Source: Mitsuaria sp. PDC51 (GTDB lineage: Bacteria > Pseudomonadota > Gammaproteobacteria > Burkholderiales > Burkholderiaceae_C). From it: a DNA stretch of 64,000 bases. Shown here piece after piece: positions 17,803 through 26,696 of this stretch. The notes below the pieces were generated by a model, which saw only the letters and a list, made by a program, of their open reading frames with translations, did not search any database and was not told where the DNA came from. A program made the translations under genes and the position numbers. Location of the stretch: positions 1,798,001-1,862,000 of the forward strand of contig NZ_FOZE01000002.1 of the NCBI RefSeq assembly GCF_900113225.1, read 5' to 3'. Within the stretch, counting starts at the first letter, position 1, and each line of letters begins with the position of its first letter.

Positions 17803-19995
17803 ATGACGCAGCAGCAAGCCCCCCGCCGCCAGTTCCTCCGCGCGGTCGCGACGGCCGCCGGCGCCACCGCCGCGATGACCAGCTTCCCGCCGGCCATCGC
17901 CCGCGCGTTGTCCATTCCCGCGGCCGTGCGCACCGGCACGATCCGGGACGTCGAGCACATCGTCATCCTGACGCAGGAGAACCGCTCCTTCGACCACTAC
18001 TTCGGCACGCTCAACGGCGTGCGCGGCTTCGGCGATCCCTTCCCCGCGCCGGTGGCCGACTCGGCCAACGTCAAGGGCCGCTCGATCTGGGTCCAGCCCA
18101 CCGCCAACAACGCCGCGCCCGGCGCGATCGCGCCCTTCCACCTGAACACCGCGCAGAACTTCGCCTTCATGCGCGTCAGCGGCACGCCGCACTCGTGGAC
18201 CGACGCGCAGGCCGCCTGGGACCACGGCCGCATGAACAGCTGGCCCAAGGCCAAGCAGAACCACTCGATGGGCCACTTCACGGCGCAGGACCTGCCGTTC
18301 CAGTTCGCCCTCGCCAACGCGTTCACGCTCTGCGATGCCTACCACTGCTCGACGCAGACCGGCACCAACACCAACCGCCTGTTCCTCTGGACCGGCACCA
18401 ACGACCCGCTGCGCCTGGGCAACGGCCCGTCCACCGACAACAGCCACGACTGGTTCAACCCGAACCCGCTGGACGACTACACCTGGACCACCTACCCCGA
18501 GCGCCTGCAATCGGCCGGCATCAGCTGGCAGGTCTACCAGAACATGGCGGACAACTTCACCGACAACTCGCTGGCCGGCTTCAAGGTGTTCCGCGACGGC
18601 TGGTACAACCGCCCGGGCTACTCACAGGTGCTGAAGGACCGCGGCATTTCCACCCGCGACCTGGACCTGCTGCGCGAGGACGTGCTCAACAACCGCCTGC
18701 CGCAGGTGTCTTGGATCGTGGCCACCGCCGAGGGCTCCGAGCATCCCGGCCCGTCCAGCCCGGCGCAGGGCGCGGACTACACCGCCAAGGTGCTGGACGC
18801 GCTCACCGCCAATCCGGACGTGTGGGCCAGGACCGTCCTGTTCATCAACTTCGACGAGAACGACGGCTTCTTCGACCACATGCCGCCGCCGGCCGCGCCG
18901 TCCTATGTGAGCTGGAACGCCAACCCGGCACAGGCGGTGCTCGCTGGCGGATCGACGGTGGACACCACCGGCGAGTACTGCGAGATCCTCAACGGCGCCT
19001 CGCCGACCTACCTGCACCGCCCCTACGGCATGGGCCCGCGCGTGCCGCTGTACATCGTGTCGCCATGGAGCAAGGGCGGCTGGGTCAACTCCCAGGTGTC
19101 CGACCACACCTCGGTGCTGCGCTTCATCGAGGCGCGCTTCGGCGTCAAGGAGACCAACATCGGCGCATGGCGTCGCGCGGTCGCCGGCGACCTGACCTCG
19201 TGCTTCAACTTCGCCGATCCGGAGGACAGCGAGTTCTTCTCGAAGCTGCCCGGCACCGTGGCGCTCGCCAACCAGGCCCGCGCGCTGCCCGGCACGACGA
19301 CGCCGCCGGTGCCCGGCGCGCTGCAGCTGCCGTCGCAGAACGCCGGCGTGCGCCCCGCGCGACCACTGCCCTATGACCTGCAGGCGACCGCGGCGCTGAG
19401 CACCGGCGCCGGCCCCAATGCGACGACGATCGCGATCACCTTCCAGAACACCGGCACCGCCGCGGCGGTCTTCCACGTCTACGACCGCACACGCCTGAAC
19501 GAGATCCCGCGCCGCTACACCGTCGAGGCGGGCAAGCAGCTCACCGGCAACTTCGTGCCGCAGGCGACGGGCGCCTACGACCTGTGGATCCTCGGCCCGA
19601 ATGGCTTCCATCGCCACATCGCCGGCAACGCGCGTCGCGCGGCGGCGGCCGGCCAGCCCAATCCGGACGTGATCGCCCAGGCCGCGCCAGCCAACGGTGA
19701 ACTGGTGCTGACGCTGGTCAACACCGGTCCGGTGGCGGCGACCTTCAGCGTCGCCCACAACAAGTACCAGACCGGCGCGCCGCGCAGCGTCAACGTGCCG
19801 GCGCGCAGTCGCAGCGAGCTGCGCCTGGGCGTCGCGGTCGCCGCGCATTGGTACGACGTGTCGGTGCGGGTCGGCGGCCAGCCCGACTTCCTGCGCCGTT
19901 TCGCCGGCCACATCGAGACCGGCGCGCCGTCGGTCAGCGATCCGGCGATGGAGGGCCTCGCGAAGGCGGACCAGTACCGCGTGCAGGGCGCCTGA
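17803..19995 (+). CDS. Phosphocholine-type phospholipase C, Tat-exported
   Basis: A 730-residue enzyme of the PlcH/PlcN family that cleaves phosphatidylcholine or sphingomyelin to phosphocholine. The N-terminus RRQFLRAVATAAG is a twin-arginine signal. Catalytic-domain landmarks are QENRSFDHYFGTL (about 60-71), HNSWP-like metal-site strings (MNSWPKAKQNHSMGHF), FINFDENDGFFDHM and SDHTSVLRFIEARFG. Two C-terminal beta-sandwich repeats (about 520-700) match the DUF756-type PLC C-domains. The start has GAGG upstream and lies ten bases after the PEP-CTERM gene, suggesting co-transcription. Haemolytic versus non-haemolytic class cannot be settled here. Confidence 0.93.
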   Translation: MTQQQAPRRQFLRAVATAAGATAAMTSFPPAIARALSIPAAVRTGTIRDVEHIVILTQENRSFDHYFGTLNGVRGFGDPFPAPVADSANVKGRSIWVQPTANNAAPGAIAPFHLNTAQNFAFMRVSGTPHSWTDAQAAWDHGRMNSWPKAKQNHSMGHFTAQDLPFQFALANAFTLCDAYHCSTQTGTNTNRLFLWTGTNDPLRLGNGPSTDNSHDWFNPNPLDDYTWTTYPERLQSAGISWQVYQNMADNFTDNSLAGFKVFRDGWYNRPGYSQVLKDRGISTRDLDLLREDVLNNRLPQVSWIVATAEGSEHPGPSSPAQGADYTAKVLDALTANPDVWARTVLFINFDENDGFFDHMPPPAAPSYVSWNANPAQAVLAGGSTVDTTGEYCEILNGASPTYLHRPYGMGPRVPLYIVSPWSKGGWVNSQVSDHTSVLRFIEARFGVKETNIGAWRRAVAGDLTSCFNFADPEDSEFFSKLPGTVALANQARALPGTTTPPVPGALQLPSQNAGVRPARPLPYDLQATAALSTGAGPNATTIAITFQNTGTAAAVFHVYDRTRLNEIPRRYTVEAGKQLTGNFVPQATGAYDLWILGPNGFHRHIAGNARRAAAAGQPNPDVIAQAAPANGELVLTLVNTGPVAATFSVAHNKYQTGAPRSVNVPARSRSELRLGVAVAAHWYDVSVRVGGQPDFLRRFAGHIETGAPSVSDPAMEGLAKADQYRVQGA

Positions 19996-20068
19996 CCGAC
20001 CGGCGGGCAGGGGCGCGGGAGCGCCTCTTGCCCAGCCCGGGCCTCCCCATGAAAACACGGAGGTCCTC

Positions 20069-20971
20069 ATGCCCGTCATGCGTCTTCGTCCTTCCCGCGC
20101 CCCCGGCCGGCGCGCCGCTGCCTTGCGTGCCGCCTGCGCGGCGCTGGCATGGCTCGGTGTTGCGGCCATGGGCGCCCAGGCCCAATCGACGGTCGTGCCG
20201 CCGGACGCGCCCGGCTTCACCGAATACGTCGCGAGCCAACTGCGCCAGCAGCTGGGCGATGCGACCGTGGTCGTCCGCGAGCCGCTGACGCTGGGCATCG
20301 CCAGCGAGCGCACGCCGCTCGACAAGCTCTACGCGGCGTGCCAGGGCAACCGCAGCCATTGCGCCGACGACGTCAACGCCTTCGTGAAGACGCGGACGCA
20401 GGCCTTCCGCGCGGCGACCATCCCGGCCACGCGCGAGACGCTGCGGCTGGCGGTGCGCACGGCCGCGTCGGTGCAGCAGGCGCAGCGCGAGGTCGGCGGC
20501 GACGCGACCACCTTCCGTCCGCGGCCCTTCGTCGGTCCGCTGGTGACGGTGCCGGTCTTCGACACGCTGCGCGCCTCGCGGCTGATCAGCGAGAAGGACT
20601 ACAAGACCTTGAACCTGTCGGTGGACCAGGTGCGCGAGACCGCGCGCAAGAACACCTACGACTCGATGCCGCAGGTGCTGCAGACCGCCAAGCCCGCGGC
20701 GCCCGGCGAGGTGGGCAAGCTCGACGGTCCGGTGCCGCAACCCAGCCGCCTGGTCTTCATCGACGACTGGAAGCCGCTGGCTGACGCGCAGAAGGGCAAG
20801 CTGATCGTCGCCGCGCCGTCCAATGACACGGTGCTCTACGTCGGCGACGACGATGCCGCGACGATCGACGCGCTGCGCGCGCAGGTGCGCGAGATCATGG
20901 GCAAGTCCGCCAATCCGCTGACGGACGTGCTGCTGCGCTGGTCGCCGTCCGGGTGGACGGTGATGCCCTGA
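20069..20971 (+). CDS. Exported protein of unknown function (DUF1444-like)
   Basis: A 300-residue protein with a basic n-region and a hydrophobic signal segment (ACAALAWLGVAAMGAQAQS), hence probably periplasmic. The mature part has alternating helices and strands. The opening FTEYVASQLRQQLGD and the later RLVFIDDWKPL and KLIVAAPSNDTVLYVGDDD resemble proteins annotated DUF1444, but I hold this loosely. GGAGGT lies directly before the ATG at 20069. It lies 73 bases after the phospholipase C gene on the same strand and may belong to that unit. No catalytic motif is visible. Confidence 0.75.
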   Translation: MPVMRLRPSRAPGRRAAALRAACAALAWLGVAAMGAQAQSTVVPPDAPGFTEYVASQLRQQLGDATVVVREPLTLGIASERTPLDKLYAACQGNRSHCADDVNAFVKTRTQAFRAATIPATRETLRLAVRTAASVQQAQREVGGDATTFRPRPFVGPLVTVPVFDTLRASRLISEKDYKTLNLSVDQVRETARKNTYDSMPQVLQTAKPAAPGEVGKLDGPVPQPSRLVFIDDWKPLADAQKGKLIVAAPSNDTVLYVGDDDAATIDALRAQVREIMGKSANPLTDVLLRWSPSGWTVMP

Positions 20972-21018
20972 ATGCGGTGAATGCGGGGGAGGGGCGCTAC
21001 ACTCCGCCCGTCGAAAAA

Positions 21019-21141
21019 GGCAGATCTGGTCTGGTAAGCCCAGGTCCTTCCTCACGGAAGCTCTGACTCTGCCCGCGCATGGGTCCCCACGACGAACGTC
21101 CGATGCAGTCCTGCATCGCCGGGTTCGTCGGTGGGGTTCTC
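21019..21141 (+). ncRNA. Candidate structured RNA leader upstream of the FAD monooxygenase
   Basis: Two adjacent folds occupy the 219-base gap before the monooxygenase. Fold 1 (21019-21073) is a three-way junction: closing stem GGCAGA/TCTGCC, hairpin CTGG-TAAGC-CCAG and hairpin CTTCC-TCAC-GGAAG. Fold 2 (about 21085-21141) has a long imperfect stem (CCCCACGACGAAC pairing with GTTCGTCG-GTGGGG, one bulge) capped by the perfect hairpin GATGCAG-TC-CTGCATC. No T tract follows, so this is not a simple terminator. I do not recognise a known riboswitch class. It could be a cis-regulatory leader or an sRNA. Confidence 0.4.
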
Positions 21142-21190
21142 AAGACGAAGAATCGCTCCGGCCGAACGGTCATCGAGAGAGGAAACGTCC

Positions 21191-22723
21191 ATGCGCGCGA
21201 TCCCCCAATACGACGTCATCATTGCGGGCGCAGGCCCTGTCGGCTTGATGCTGGCCTGCGAGCTCCGGCTCGCCCGTTGCTCGGTGCTGGTGCTCGAGCA
21301 GGCCACCAGCCCCGATTCACCGCTCAAGCAGCCGCCATTCGGCGTCCGCGGCCTGTCCATCCCCACGCTCGAGGCGCTGCACCGCCGCGGATTGCTCGAC
21401 GCCGTCGTCGGGACCGCGGGCAGCGGCGATACCGTGCCGCCGCCACCATGGGCGCAGCAACCTCGACGACCTGGTGGCCACTTCGCGGGGATCCAGTTCT
21501 TCCACGACAGGATCGAGACCGCGCGCTGGCCCTGGCGCCTGCCAGGCCCGTTCAGCGAGAGCCAGCCCAGCACCATGGCCCGTATCGAATCGGCGCTTGC
21601 GGCGCGCGCTACGGCGCTGGGCGTGGAGATCCATCGCGGGGTGCGCGTGGAGGACCTGACGCAGTCGGACGACAGCGTCTGCGTGCGGGCCGACGGCCAG
21701 GCGATGCACGCGCGATGGCTGGTGGGCTGCGACGGCGGTCGCAGCCGGGTGCGCAAGGCCGCTGGCTTCGAGTTCGCCGGCACCGAGCCGGAGTTCACCG
21801 GCTACTCCGTGGACGTGGACCTGGCCGATGGCGCGGCGCTCGCTCCGGGCCGTCACTACACGGCAACCGGCATGTACACCTACCAGCCGCCCGGCGTCAT
21901 CGCGATGGTCGACTTCGATGGCGGTCATTTCCACGGCACCGCGCCGATCACCGCTGAGCATGTGCAGACGGTGCTTCGCCGCATCAGCGGCACGGGGGTC
22001 CGCGTCAAGGCGCTACGCCTCGCCACGACCTGGACCGACCGGGCCCGCCAGGTCACGTCCTATCGCCGCGGTCGCATCCTGCTGGCCGGCGATGCCGCCC
22101 ACATTCATTCGCCGCTGGGCGGGCAGGGACTCAACCTTGGGATCGGCGACGCCATGAACCTGGGATGGAAGCTGGCGGCGACGATCCGCGGCGATGCCCC
22201 CGAAGGCCTGCTCGACAGCTACACCGCCGAGCGGCATCCCGTCGGCGCTCAGGTGCTGGACTGGTCGCGCGCGCAAGTGGCGCTGATGCGGCCGAGCCCG
22301 GCGACGCGAGCGCTGGCCGCGATCATGCGCGACCTCATCGAGACCCGCGACGGGGCGACGTATTTCGCCGAACGCGTCTGGGGCGCGACGCTGCGCCACG
22401 ACCTCGGCGACGCCCACCCGTTGGTCGGCCGAAGCGCGCCGGACTTGGCGCTGGATGACGGGACCAAGCTGGCGACGCATCTGCAAACGGGCCAGGGGTT
22501 GCTGTTGGACATGGACGCCGCGGCACCGCTGCGCGAGTGGTCACGGGGCTGGACGGACCGCATCGCCTATGTCGCCAGCGGCGTGAAGGAGGACCGCGGC
22601 ATGCGCACATTGCTCGTACGACCCGACGGCGTTGTCGCGTGGGCTGGCAGCGGCGGCGATGACGCGGAGTTGGAGCAGGCTGTTCGGCGGTGGTTTGGCG
22701 AGCCGTCCGTCGAGCGAGGTTGA
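21191..22723 (+). CDS. FAD-dependent aromatic-ring monooxygenase (class A, PheA/TfdB type)
   Basis: A 510-residue flavoprotein hydroxylase. The N-terminal Rossmann motif reads DVIIAGAGPVGLMLACEL. A DG motif (GCDGGRSRVRKAAG) lies mid-chain, and the second FAD motif RILLAGDAAHIHSPLGGQGLNLGIGD lies near 300. The C-terminal ~130 residues form the thioredoxin-like tail of the phenol-hydroxylase group. Members hydroxylate aromatic rings or tailor antibiotics with NAD(P)H and O2; the substrate here is unknown. GAGAGGAAA precedes the ATG at 21191. The gene stands alone behind a foldable leader. Confidence 0.9.
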   Translation: MRAIPQYDVIIAGAGPVGLMLACELRLARCSVLVLEQATSPDSPLKQPPFGVRGLSIPTLEALHRRGLLDAVVGTAGSGDTVPPPPWAQQPRRPGGHFAGIQFFHDRIETARWPWRLPGPFSESQPSTMARIESALAARATALGVEIHRGVRVEDLTQSDDSVCVRADGQAMHARWLVGCDGGRSRVRKAAGFEFAGTEPEFTGYSVDVDLADGAALAPGRHYTATGMYTYQPPGVIAMVDFDGGHFHGTAPITAEHVQTVLRRISGTGVRVKALRLATTWTDRARQVTSYRRGRILLAGDAAHIHSPLGGQGLNLGIGDAMNLGWKLAATIRGDAPEGLLDSYTAERHPVGAQVLDWSRAQVALMRPSPATRALAAIMRDLIETRDGATYFAERVWGATLRHDLGDAHPLVGRSAPDLALDDGTKLATHLQTGQGLLLDMDAAAPLREWSRGWTDRIAYVASGVKEDRGMRTLLVRPDGVVAWAGSGGDDAELEQAVRRWFGEPSVERG

Positions 22724-22816
22724 TGCCGGTGGCAGGCAGCACCACGACCTAGGTCATGCCGACGGCCCTCGGCGATTCGCTATCGTCGCCCGCTGACTCC
22801 ATGTTGAAGGGCCGTC

Positions 22817-23392
22817 ATGCTCGACCTGCATCAGTTCATCGCGCTTTTCCAGGGCCGTCCGGTGCCCGAGGACCTCATCCGCCTCGGCGGCTTCCAGAAC
22901 GTCGTCAAGACGCAGTACACGCAGAGCCTGTGGCTCACCGACCATGAGAAGCGCGGCCTGGAGGCCGGCTGGTCCAAGGACGCCGCATTCCTGGAGCGGC
23001 TGGTGGCCATCGGCGTGGCCAACGGCTCGGGCTCGTTCTACGCGCTGTGGAATCCGGATGACGGCAGCGAGCCGGCGGAATGGCCGGTGGTCGTGTTCGG
23101 CGACGAAGGCGGCGAGTGGGTGATCGCGCGCAACGTGCGCGAGTTGCTGCAACTCAGCGGCCTGGACGTCGAGCCGTATGTCGACCACGAGAGCGCGTAT
23201 TTCTTCATCGACGAGGACGAAGAGGGCGGGGACGAGTACGCGAGTGACGCGATCGAGGACTACCGCGAGTGGCTGAGCGAGGTCGCTCAGCTGGACCCGC
23301 TCACCGATCCGGATCCGGTGGTCGAGCGCGCCCGCGCGCAGTGGCAGGCGCAGTTCGACGCGTGGAAGGCGCCCTACCTGGACGGGCGCTGA
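22817..23392 (+). CDS. SMI1/KNR4 (SUKH)-like protein
   Basis: A 191-residue acidic cytoplasmic protein. The middle reads GVANGSGSFYALWNPDDG, then WPVVVFGDEGGEWVIARNVRELLQL, the arrangement of SUKH/SMI1-KNR4 domains (a Gly-rich turn, then the DGxG-like core strand and the closing helix). SUKH proteins are often immunity proteins against polymorphic toxins, but many are housekeeping orphans. No toxin gene lies beside it. GAAGGG precedes the ATG. It ends shortly before the convergent recQ. Confidence 0.6.
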   Translation: MLDLHQFIALFQGRPVPEDLIRLGGFQNVVKTQYTQSLWLTDHEKRGLEAGWSKDAAFLERLVAIGVANGSGSFYALWNPDDGSEPAEWPVVVFGDEGGEWVIARNVRELLQLSGLDVEPYVDHESAYFFIDEDEEGGDEYASDAIEDYREWLSEVAQLDPLTDPDPVVERARAQWQAQFDAWKAPYLDGR

Positions 23393-23427
23393 GAAGACCT
23401 TGGCCGGTCGCGACGGCGGGTGCGCCG

Positions 23428-24954
23428 TCAGGCGGAGGCGGTCGTCATCTCGCGCTCATGCGCATCCATCCGCTCGCAGCTGTCGCAGCCGTGGCAGCGA
23501 TCGAAGACCGCCGCCTCGTCCAGCGCCTCCAGGATGTCCCGCCACCGGCAGCGCCCCGACTGCGCATACGACACCATCTGCTCCAGGCGCCGCCGGTCCT
23601 GCTCGCCTTTCGCTTCATAACGGCCCATCAAGGCGCGCAGGGCCTGGGCGTCGCCCGGCGGTGGATCGACCAGCCGCAGGCTGTCGTCCGAGGTCGACAG
23701 CCAACCCTCCTCCGCCAGCAGCGCCGCCAGCGCGCGCAGCTTGGTGAGCGGCCGCCGAAGACGGCGATGCAGCGCGTCCAGCGTCCATCCCGCTTCGTCG
23801 GGCGGCGTCTCGCGCAGCACCTCGATCAGGGCCTGCGCGTCCGCCGGCACCGGGTAGCGGCCATTCAGGAAGAACTGCTGCACCGACCGGTCGCCCGACA
23901 CGAACAGCAGCGTGCAGTCCGCGCGCTCGCCGTCGCGGCCCGCCCGGCCGGACTCCTGGTAATAGACGTCCAGCCCCGCCGGCAACTGGTAATGGACGAT
24001 GCGGCGGATGTCCGGCTTGTCGATGCCCAGGCCGAATGCATTGGTCGCGACCATCACGCGGACTTCCCCGCGCATGAAGCGATCCTGCGCCTCGTGCCTC
24101 GCCGCCGCGCGCAGGCGGCCGTGATAGAGCGTCGAAGCCACGCCCGCGGCGAGCAGCGCCTCGTGGAGCGCCTGCGCTGACTTCACCGTCGCGGTGTAGA
24201 CGATGGTGGAGGGTCCGGCATCCGCAGCCTCGATCGCATCGCTCTCGGGTGACTGCGCGACGATCTCGATCAGGCGCCGCAGCTTGTCCGCGTCGTTGGC
24301 CAGGGGCTCAACGCGGTAATGCAGGTTGGCGCGATAGCTGCCGCCGATCAGGCAGCCGGCGGCGGGGATGTCGAGCTGACGGGCGATGTCATCGATCACC
24401 TCGCCGGTGGCCGTCGCGGTCAGCGCCAGCACCGTCGGTGCGCCCAGCGCCTTGCGCGCGGCGCCCAGACGCAGGAAGGCGGGGCGGAAGTCGTGTCCCC
24501 ATTCGGAAATGCAATGGGCCTCGTCGACGACCAGCAGGTCGGTGGGCCGCTCGGCCAGGCGCGCGACCCAGTCGCTGTCCTCCAGACGCTCGGGCGTGAG
24601 CAGCACCACCTGCGCGGTGCCGTCCAGCGCGGCGGTCTCCTGCTCCGACAGCGCCGCGGCCGGCAGGCCGCTGTGGGCCTGCGCGCAAGCGATGCCCAAC
24701 GCGCCAAGTCGTTCGCACTGGTCTTTCATCAAGGCGATCAGCGGCGACACGACCACCGTGCGTCCCGGCAGCAGGGCCGCCGGCAGTTGATAGCACAGCG
24801 ACTTGCCTGCGCCGGTGGGCATCACCGCCAGCGTGTTCAGGCCACGCAGCACGCGGTCGATGACCTCGCGCTGGCCGGGCCGCCACGTGCGCAAGCCAAA
24901 GCTGCGCAGCTGGCGTTCGAGGGTGCGTTGAGAGGGAGGACGACGACGCGGCAT
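23428..24954 (-). CDS. recQ: RecQ-family ATP-dependent DNA helicase
   Basis: A 508-residue 3'-5' DNA helicase. Motif [15 protein letters not shown] is near residue 45, the DEAH-box [17 protein letters not shown] near 140 and motif [14 protein letters not shown] near 335. The RecQ zinc module follows, with cysteines in GRCRWRD and RCHGCDSC at the extreme C-terminus. It lacks the winged-helix and HRDC domains of the ~610-residue E. coli protein, so it is a short form. It is divergent from truD, separated by 221 bases, and convergent with the SUKH-like gene. An alternative reading is a RecQ paralogue rather than the main genomic RecQ. Confidence 0.92.
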   Translation of the reverse strand: MPRRRPPSQRTLERQLRSFGLRTWRPGQREVIDRVLRGLNTLAVMPTGAGKSLCYQLPAALLPGRTVVVSPLIALMKDQCERLGALGIACAQAHSGLPAAALSEQETAALDGTAQVVLLTPERLEDSDWVARLAERPTDLLVVDEAHCISEWGHDFRPAFLRLGAARKALGAPTVLALTATATGEVIDDIARQLDIPAAGCLIGGSYRANLHYRVEPLANDADKLRRLIEIVAQSPESDAIEAADAGPSTIVYTATVKSAQALHEALLAAGVASTLYHGRLRAAARHEAQDRFMRGEVRVMVATNAFGLGIDKPDIRRIVHYQLPAGLDVYYQESGRAGRDGERADCTLLFVSGDRSVQQFFLNGRYPVPADAQALIEVLRETPPDEAGWTLDALHRRLRRPLTKLRALAALLAEEGWLSTSDDSLRLVDPPPGDAQALRALMGRYEAKGEQDRRRLEQMVSYAQSGRCRWRDILEALDEAAVFDRCHGCDSCERMDAHEREMTTASA

Positions 24955-25175
24955 GGAGAACGGACATTGAACGCGGAGGATGCGCAGCCGGCCTCAGCAA
25001 GCCGCGCGCCCGGGTCGACTGCCAGCGGCGGCTTCTCCGCGTGCGGCTGCGATGGCGGTCGCTTCCGTCGACGGCCGCCGAGGCATTCGGACAGCGAGGG
25101 ACAATCGCCGCCTCGACGGCCCCGGGCCGGCTCGACCGCCTTTCCTCCTTCACACCGGGTGCCGCCAGACCGCTC

Positions 25176-26189
25176 ATGACCGACCCTCAATACACGACCT
25201 TGCCGCAATGGCCCAACGCCTATCCGGCCACCGGTGCCAGCGCCACGCTGAAACGCCTCAACGAGGACTTCATCGTGACCGAACTGCCGCTGCAACTGCC
25301 CTCCGGTGAGGGCGAGCACCTCTGGCTGGACATCGAGAAGAACGGCGCCAACACCGCCTTCGTCGCCCAGCAGCTGGCCGCAGCCGCCGGCGTGCAGGAC
25401 CGGGACGTCGGTTATGCCGGCCTCAAGGACCGCTACGCCGTCACCCGCCAGTGGTTCAGCATCTATCTGCCCAAGGGCGAGACGCCCGACCTGACGCTGC
25501 TCCAACATCCGGAGTTCAAGGTGCTGAGCCAGAGCCGCCACGTGAAGAAGCTGCGCCCCGGCGATCTGCGGGGCAACCGCTTCCGCATCGTGCTGCGGGA
25601 AGTGACCGGCGACCGCGAGGCCATCGAGGCCAACCTCCAGGCCGTGGCCTCGCAGGGCGTGCCCAACTACTTCGGCGCCCAGCGCTTCGGCCACGACGGA
25701 GGCAACGTCGAGCAGGGCCGCGCCATGCTGGCGCGCGAGATCCGCGTGCGCAACCCGAAGAAGAAGGGCATCTACCTGTCGGCGGTGCGCTCCTTCGTCT
25801 TCAATGAAGTGCTGGCGCTGCGCATCCAGCAGGGGCTCTGGGGCCAGACCCTGCCCGGCGACGTGATGGACGAAGCGGGCCGGCCCACCGGGCCGCTCTG
25901 GGGACGGGGTCGCGTCAGCACCACCGACCAGGCGCAGGCCCTGGAGAACGGCGTGGCCGAGCGTCACGCCACCCTGTGCGACGGCATGGAGCACGCTGGC
26001 CTGGACCAGGAGCGCCGCGCCCTGGTGGCGAGCCCCGCGGAGATGTCGTGGGAATGGCCGCAAGCCGATCAACTGGTGCTCACCTTCTCGCTGCCCGCTG
26101 GCAACTACGCCACGTCCGTCCTGAGCGAAATCCTCCGCGCCTCGGAGCCGGACCGGCACACCGAGGACGAGCCAGCCGCCATCGAGTGA
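25176..26189 (+). CDS. truD: tRNA pseudouridine(13) synthase TruD
   Basis: A 337-residue enzyme that isomerises U13 of tRNA-Glu. The catalytic Asp is D85 in YAGLKDRYAVTRQWFS. Other TruD landmarks are NEDFIVTELPL near the N-terminus, GVPNYFGAQRFGHDGGN, RSFVFNEVLALR and the C-terminal FSLPAGNYATSVL. The ATG at 25176 fits the family N-terminus; the open frame upstream to 25041 is non-coding in character. It is transcribed away from recQ. Confidence 0.97.
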   Translation: MTDPQYTTLPQWPNAYPATGASATLKRLNEDFIVTELPLQLPSGEGEHLWLDIEKNGANTAFVAQQLAAAAGVQDRDVGYAGLKDRYAVTRQWFSIYLPKGETPDLTLLQHPEFKVLSQSRHVKKLRPGDLRGNRFRIVLREVTGDREAIEANLQAVASQGVPNYFGAQRFGHDGGNVEQGRAMLAREIRVRNPKKKGIYLSAVRSFVFNEVLALRIQQGLWGQTLPGDVMDEAGRPTGPLWGRGRVSTTDQAQALENGVAERHATLCDGMEHAGLDQERRALVASPAEMSWEWPQADQLVLTFSLPAGNYATSVLSEILRASEPDRHTEDEPAAIE

Positions 26190-26217
26190 GCGCCCCGCAG
26201 GCGCCGCAAGCGCGGGG

Positions 26218-26256
26218 TTGACGTCCCGCTCCCTGCTGTATTACTGTAGCGATACA
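26218..26256 (+). promoter_or_regulatory. Probable promoter with overlapping GntR/YtrA operator
   Basis: TTGACG at 26218-26223 is followed after 18 bases by TACTGT at 26242-26247. This -10 lies inside an imperfect 20-base palindrome (26237-26256) with arms TGTAT/ATACA. Overlap of a dyad with the -10 just before a YtrA-type GntR repressor gene is the expected layout of autorepression. Inference from position and symmetry; no family consensus could be checked. Confidence 0.55.
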
Positions 26257-26294
26257 CGTCGACGACGCCGGTCGACGTCGCCAACGATCCGCCG

Positions 26295-26696
26295 ATGGAC
26301 ACCGACCTGCTCTTCAGCATCAACCCCGGCTCTTCCGAGCCGATCTACCGCCAGTTGGTGGAGCAGCTGCGCCGCCGCGTCGCCAGCGGCCAGCTCGTGG
26401 CCGGGCAGGAGATCCCGTCGGTGCGCGAGCTGGCGCAGGCGCTGGCGGTGAATCCGATGACGGTCTCCAAGGCCTTCGGGCTGATGGAGGCGGAGGGGCT
26501 GGTGGAGCGTCGCCGCGGGCTGCCGATGGTGGTGGCGGCGCAGCACCAGAAGGCGATGAAGACGCGGGGTCGCGTCGAGCTGCTGCGGCCGGTGCTCGCC
26601 CAGGCCGCCGCCGAGGCGCGGCAGCTCGAGCTGCCGCCCGAGCAGGTGCTGGCGCTGTTCAAGACGCTGCTGGAAGACAAGGGAGAGACGCGATGA
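26295..26696 (+). CDS. GntR-family transcriptional regulator, YtrA subfamily
   Basis: A 133-residue repressor with an N-terminal winged helix-turn-helix (EPIYRQLVEQLRRRVASGQL, then VRELAQALAVNPMTVSKAF) and only a short helical tail of about 50 residues. That is the mark of the YtrA subfamily, which regulates ABC transporter operons it heads. The stop overlaps the next gene's start by four bases. A probable operator lies over its own promoter. Confidence 0.92.
   Translation: MDTDLLFSINPGSSEPIYRQLVEQLRRRVASGQLVAGQEIPSVRELAQALAVNPMTVSKAFGLMEAEGLVERRRGLPMVVAAQHQKAMKTRGRVELLRPVLAQAAAEARQLELPPEQVLALFKTLLEDKGETR

Noticed and set aside
21019-21073. tRNA-like or guanidine-II riboswitch reading of fold 1
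   Set aside because: No anticodon/T-loop signature, and the hairpin loops (TAAGC, TCAC) are not ACGR.
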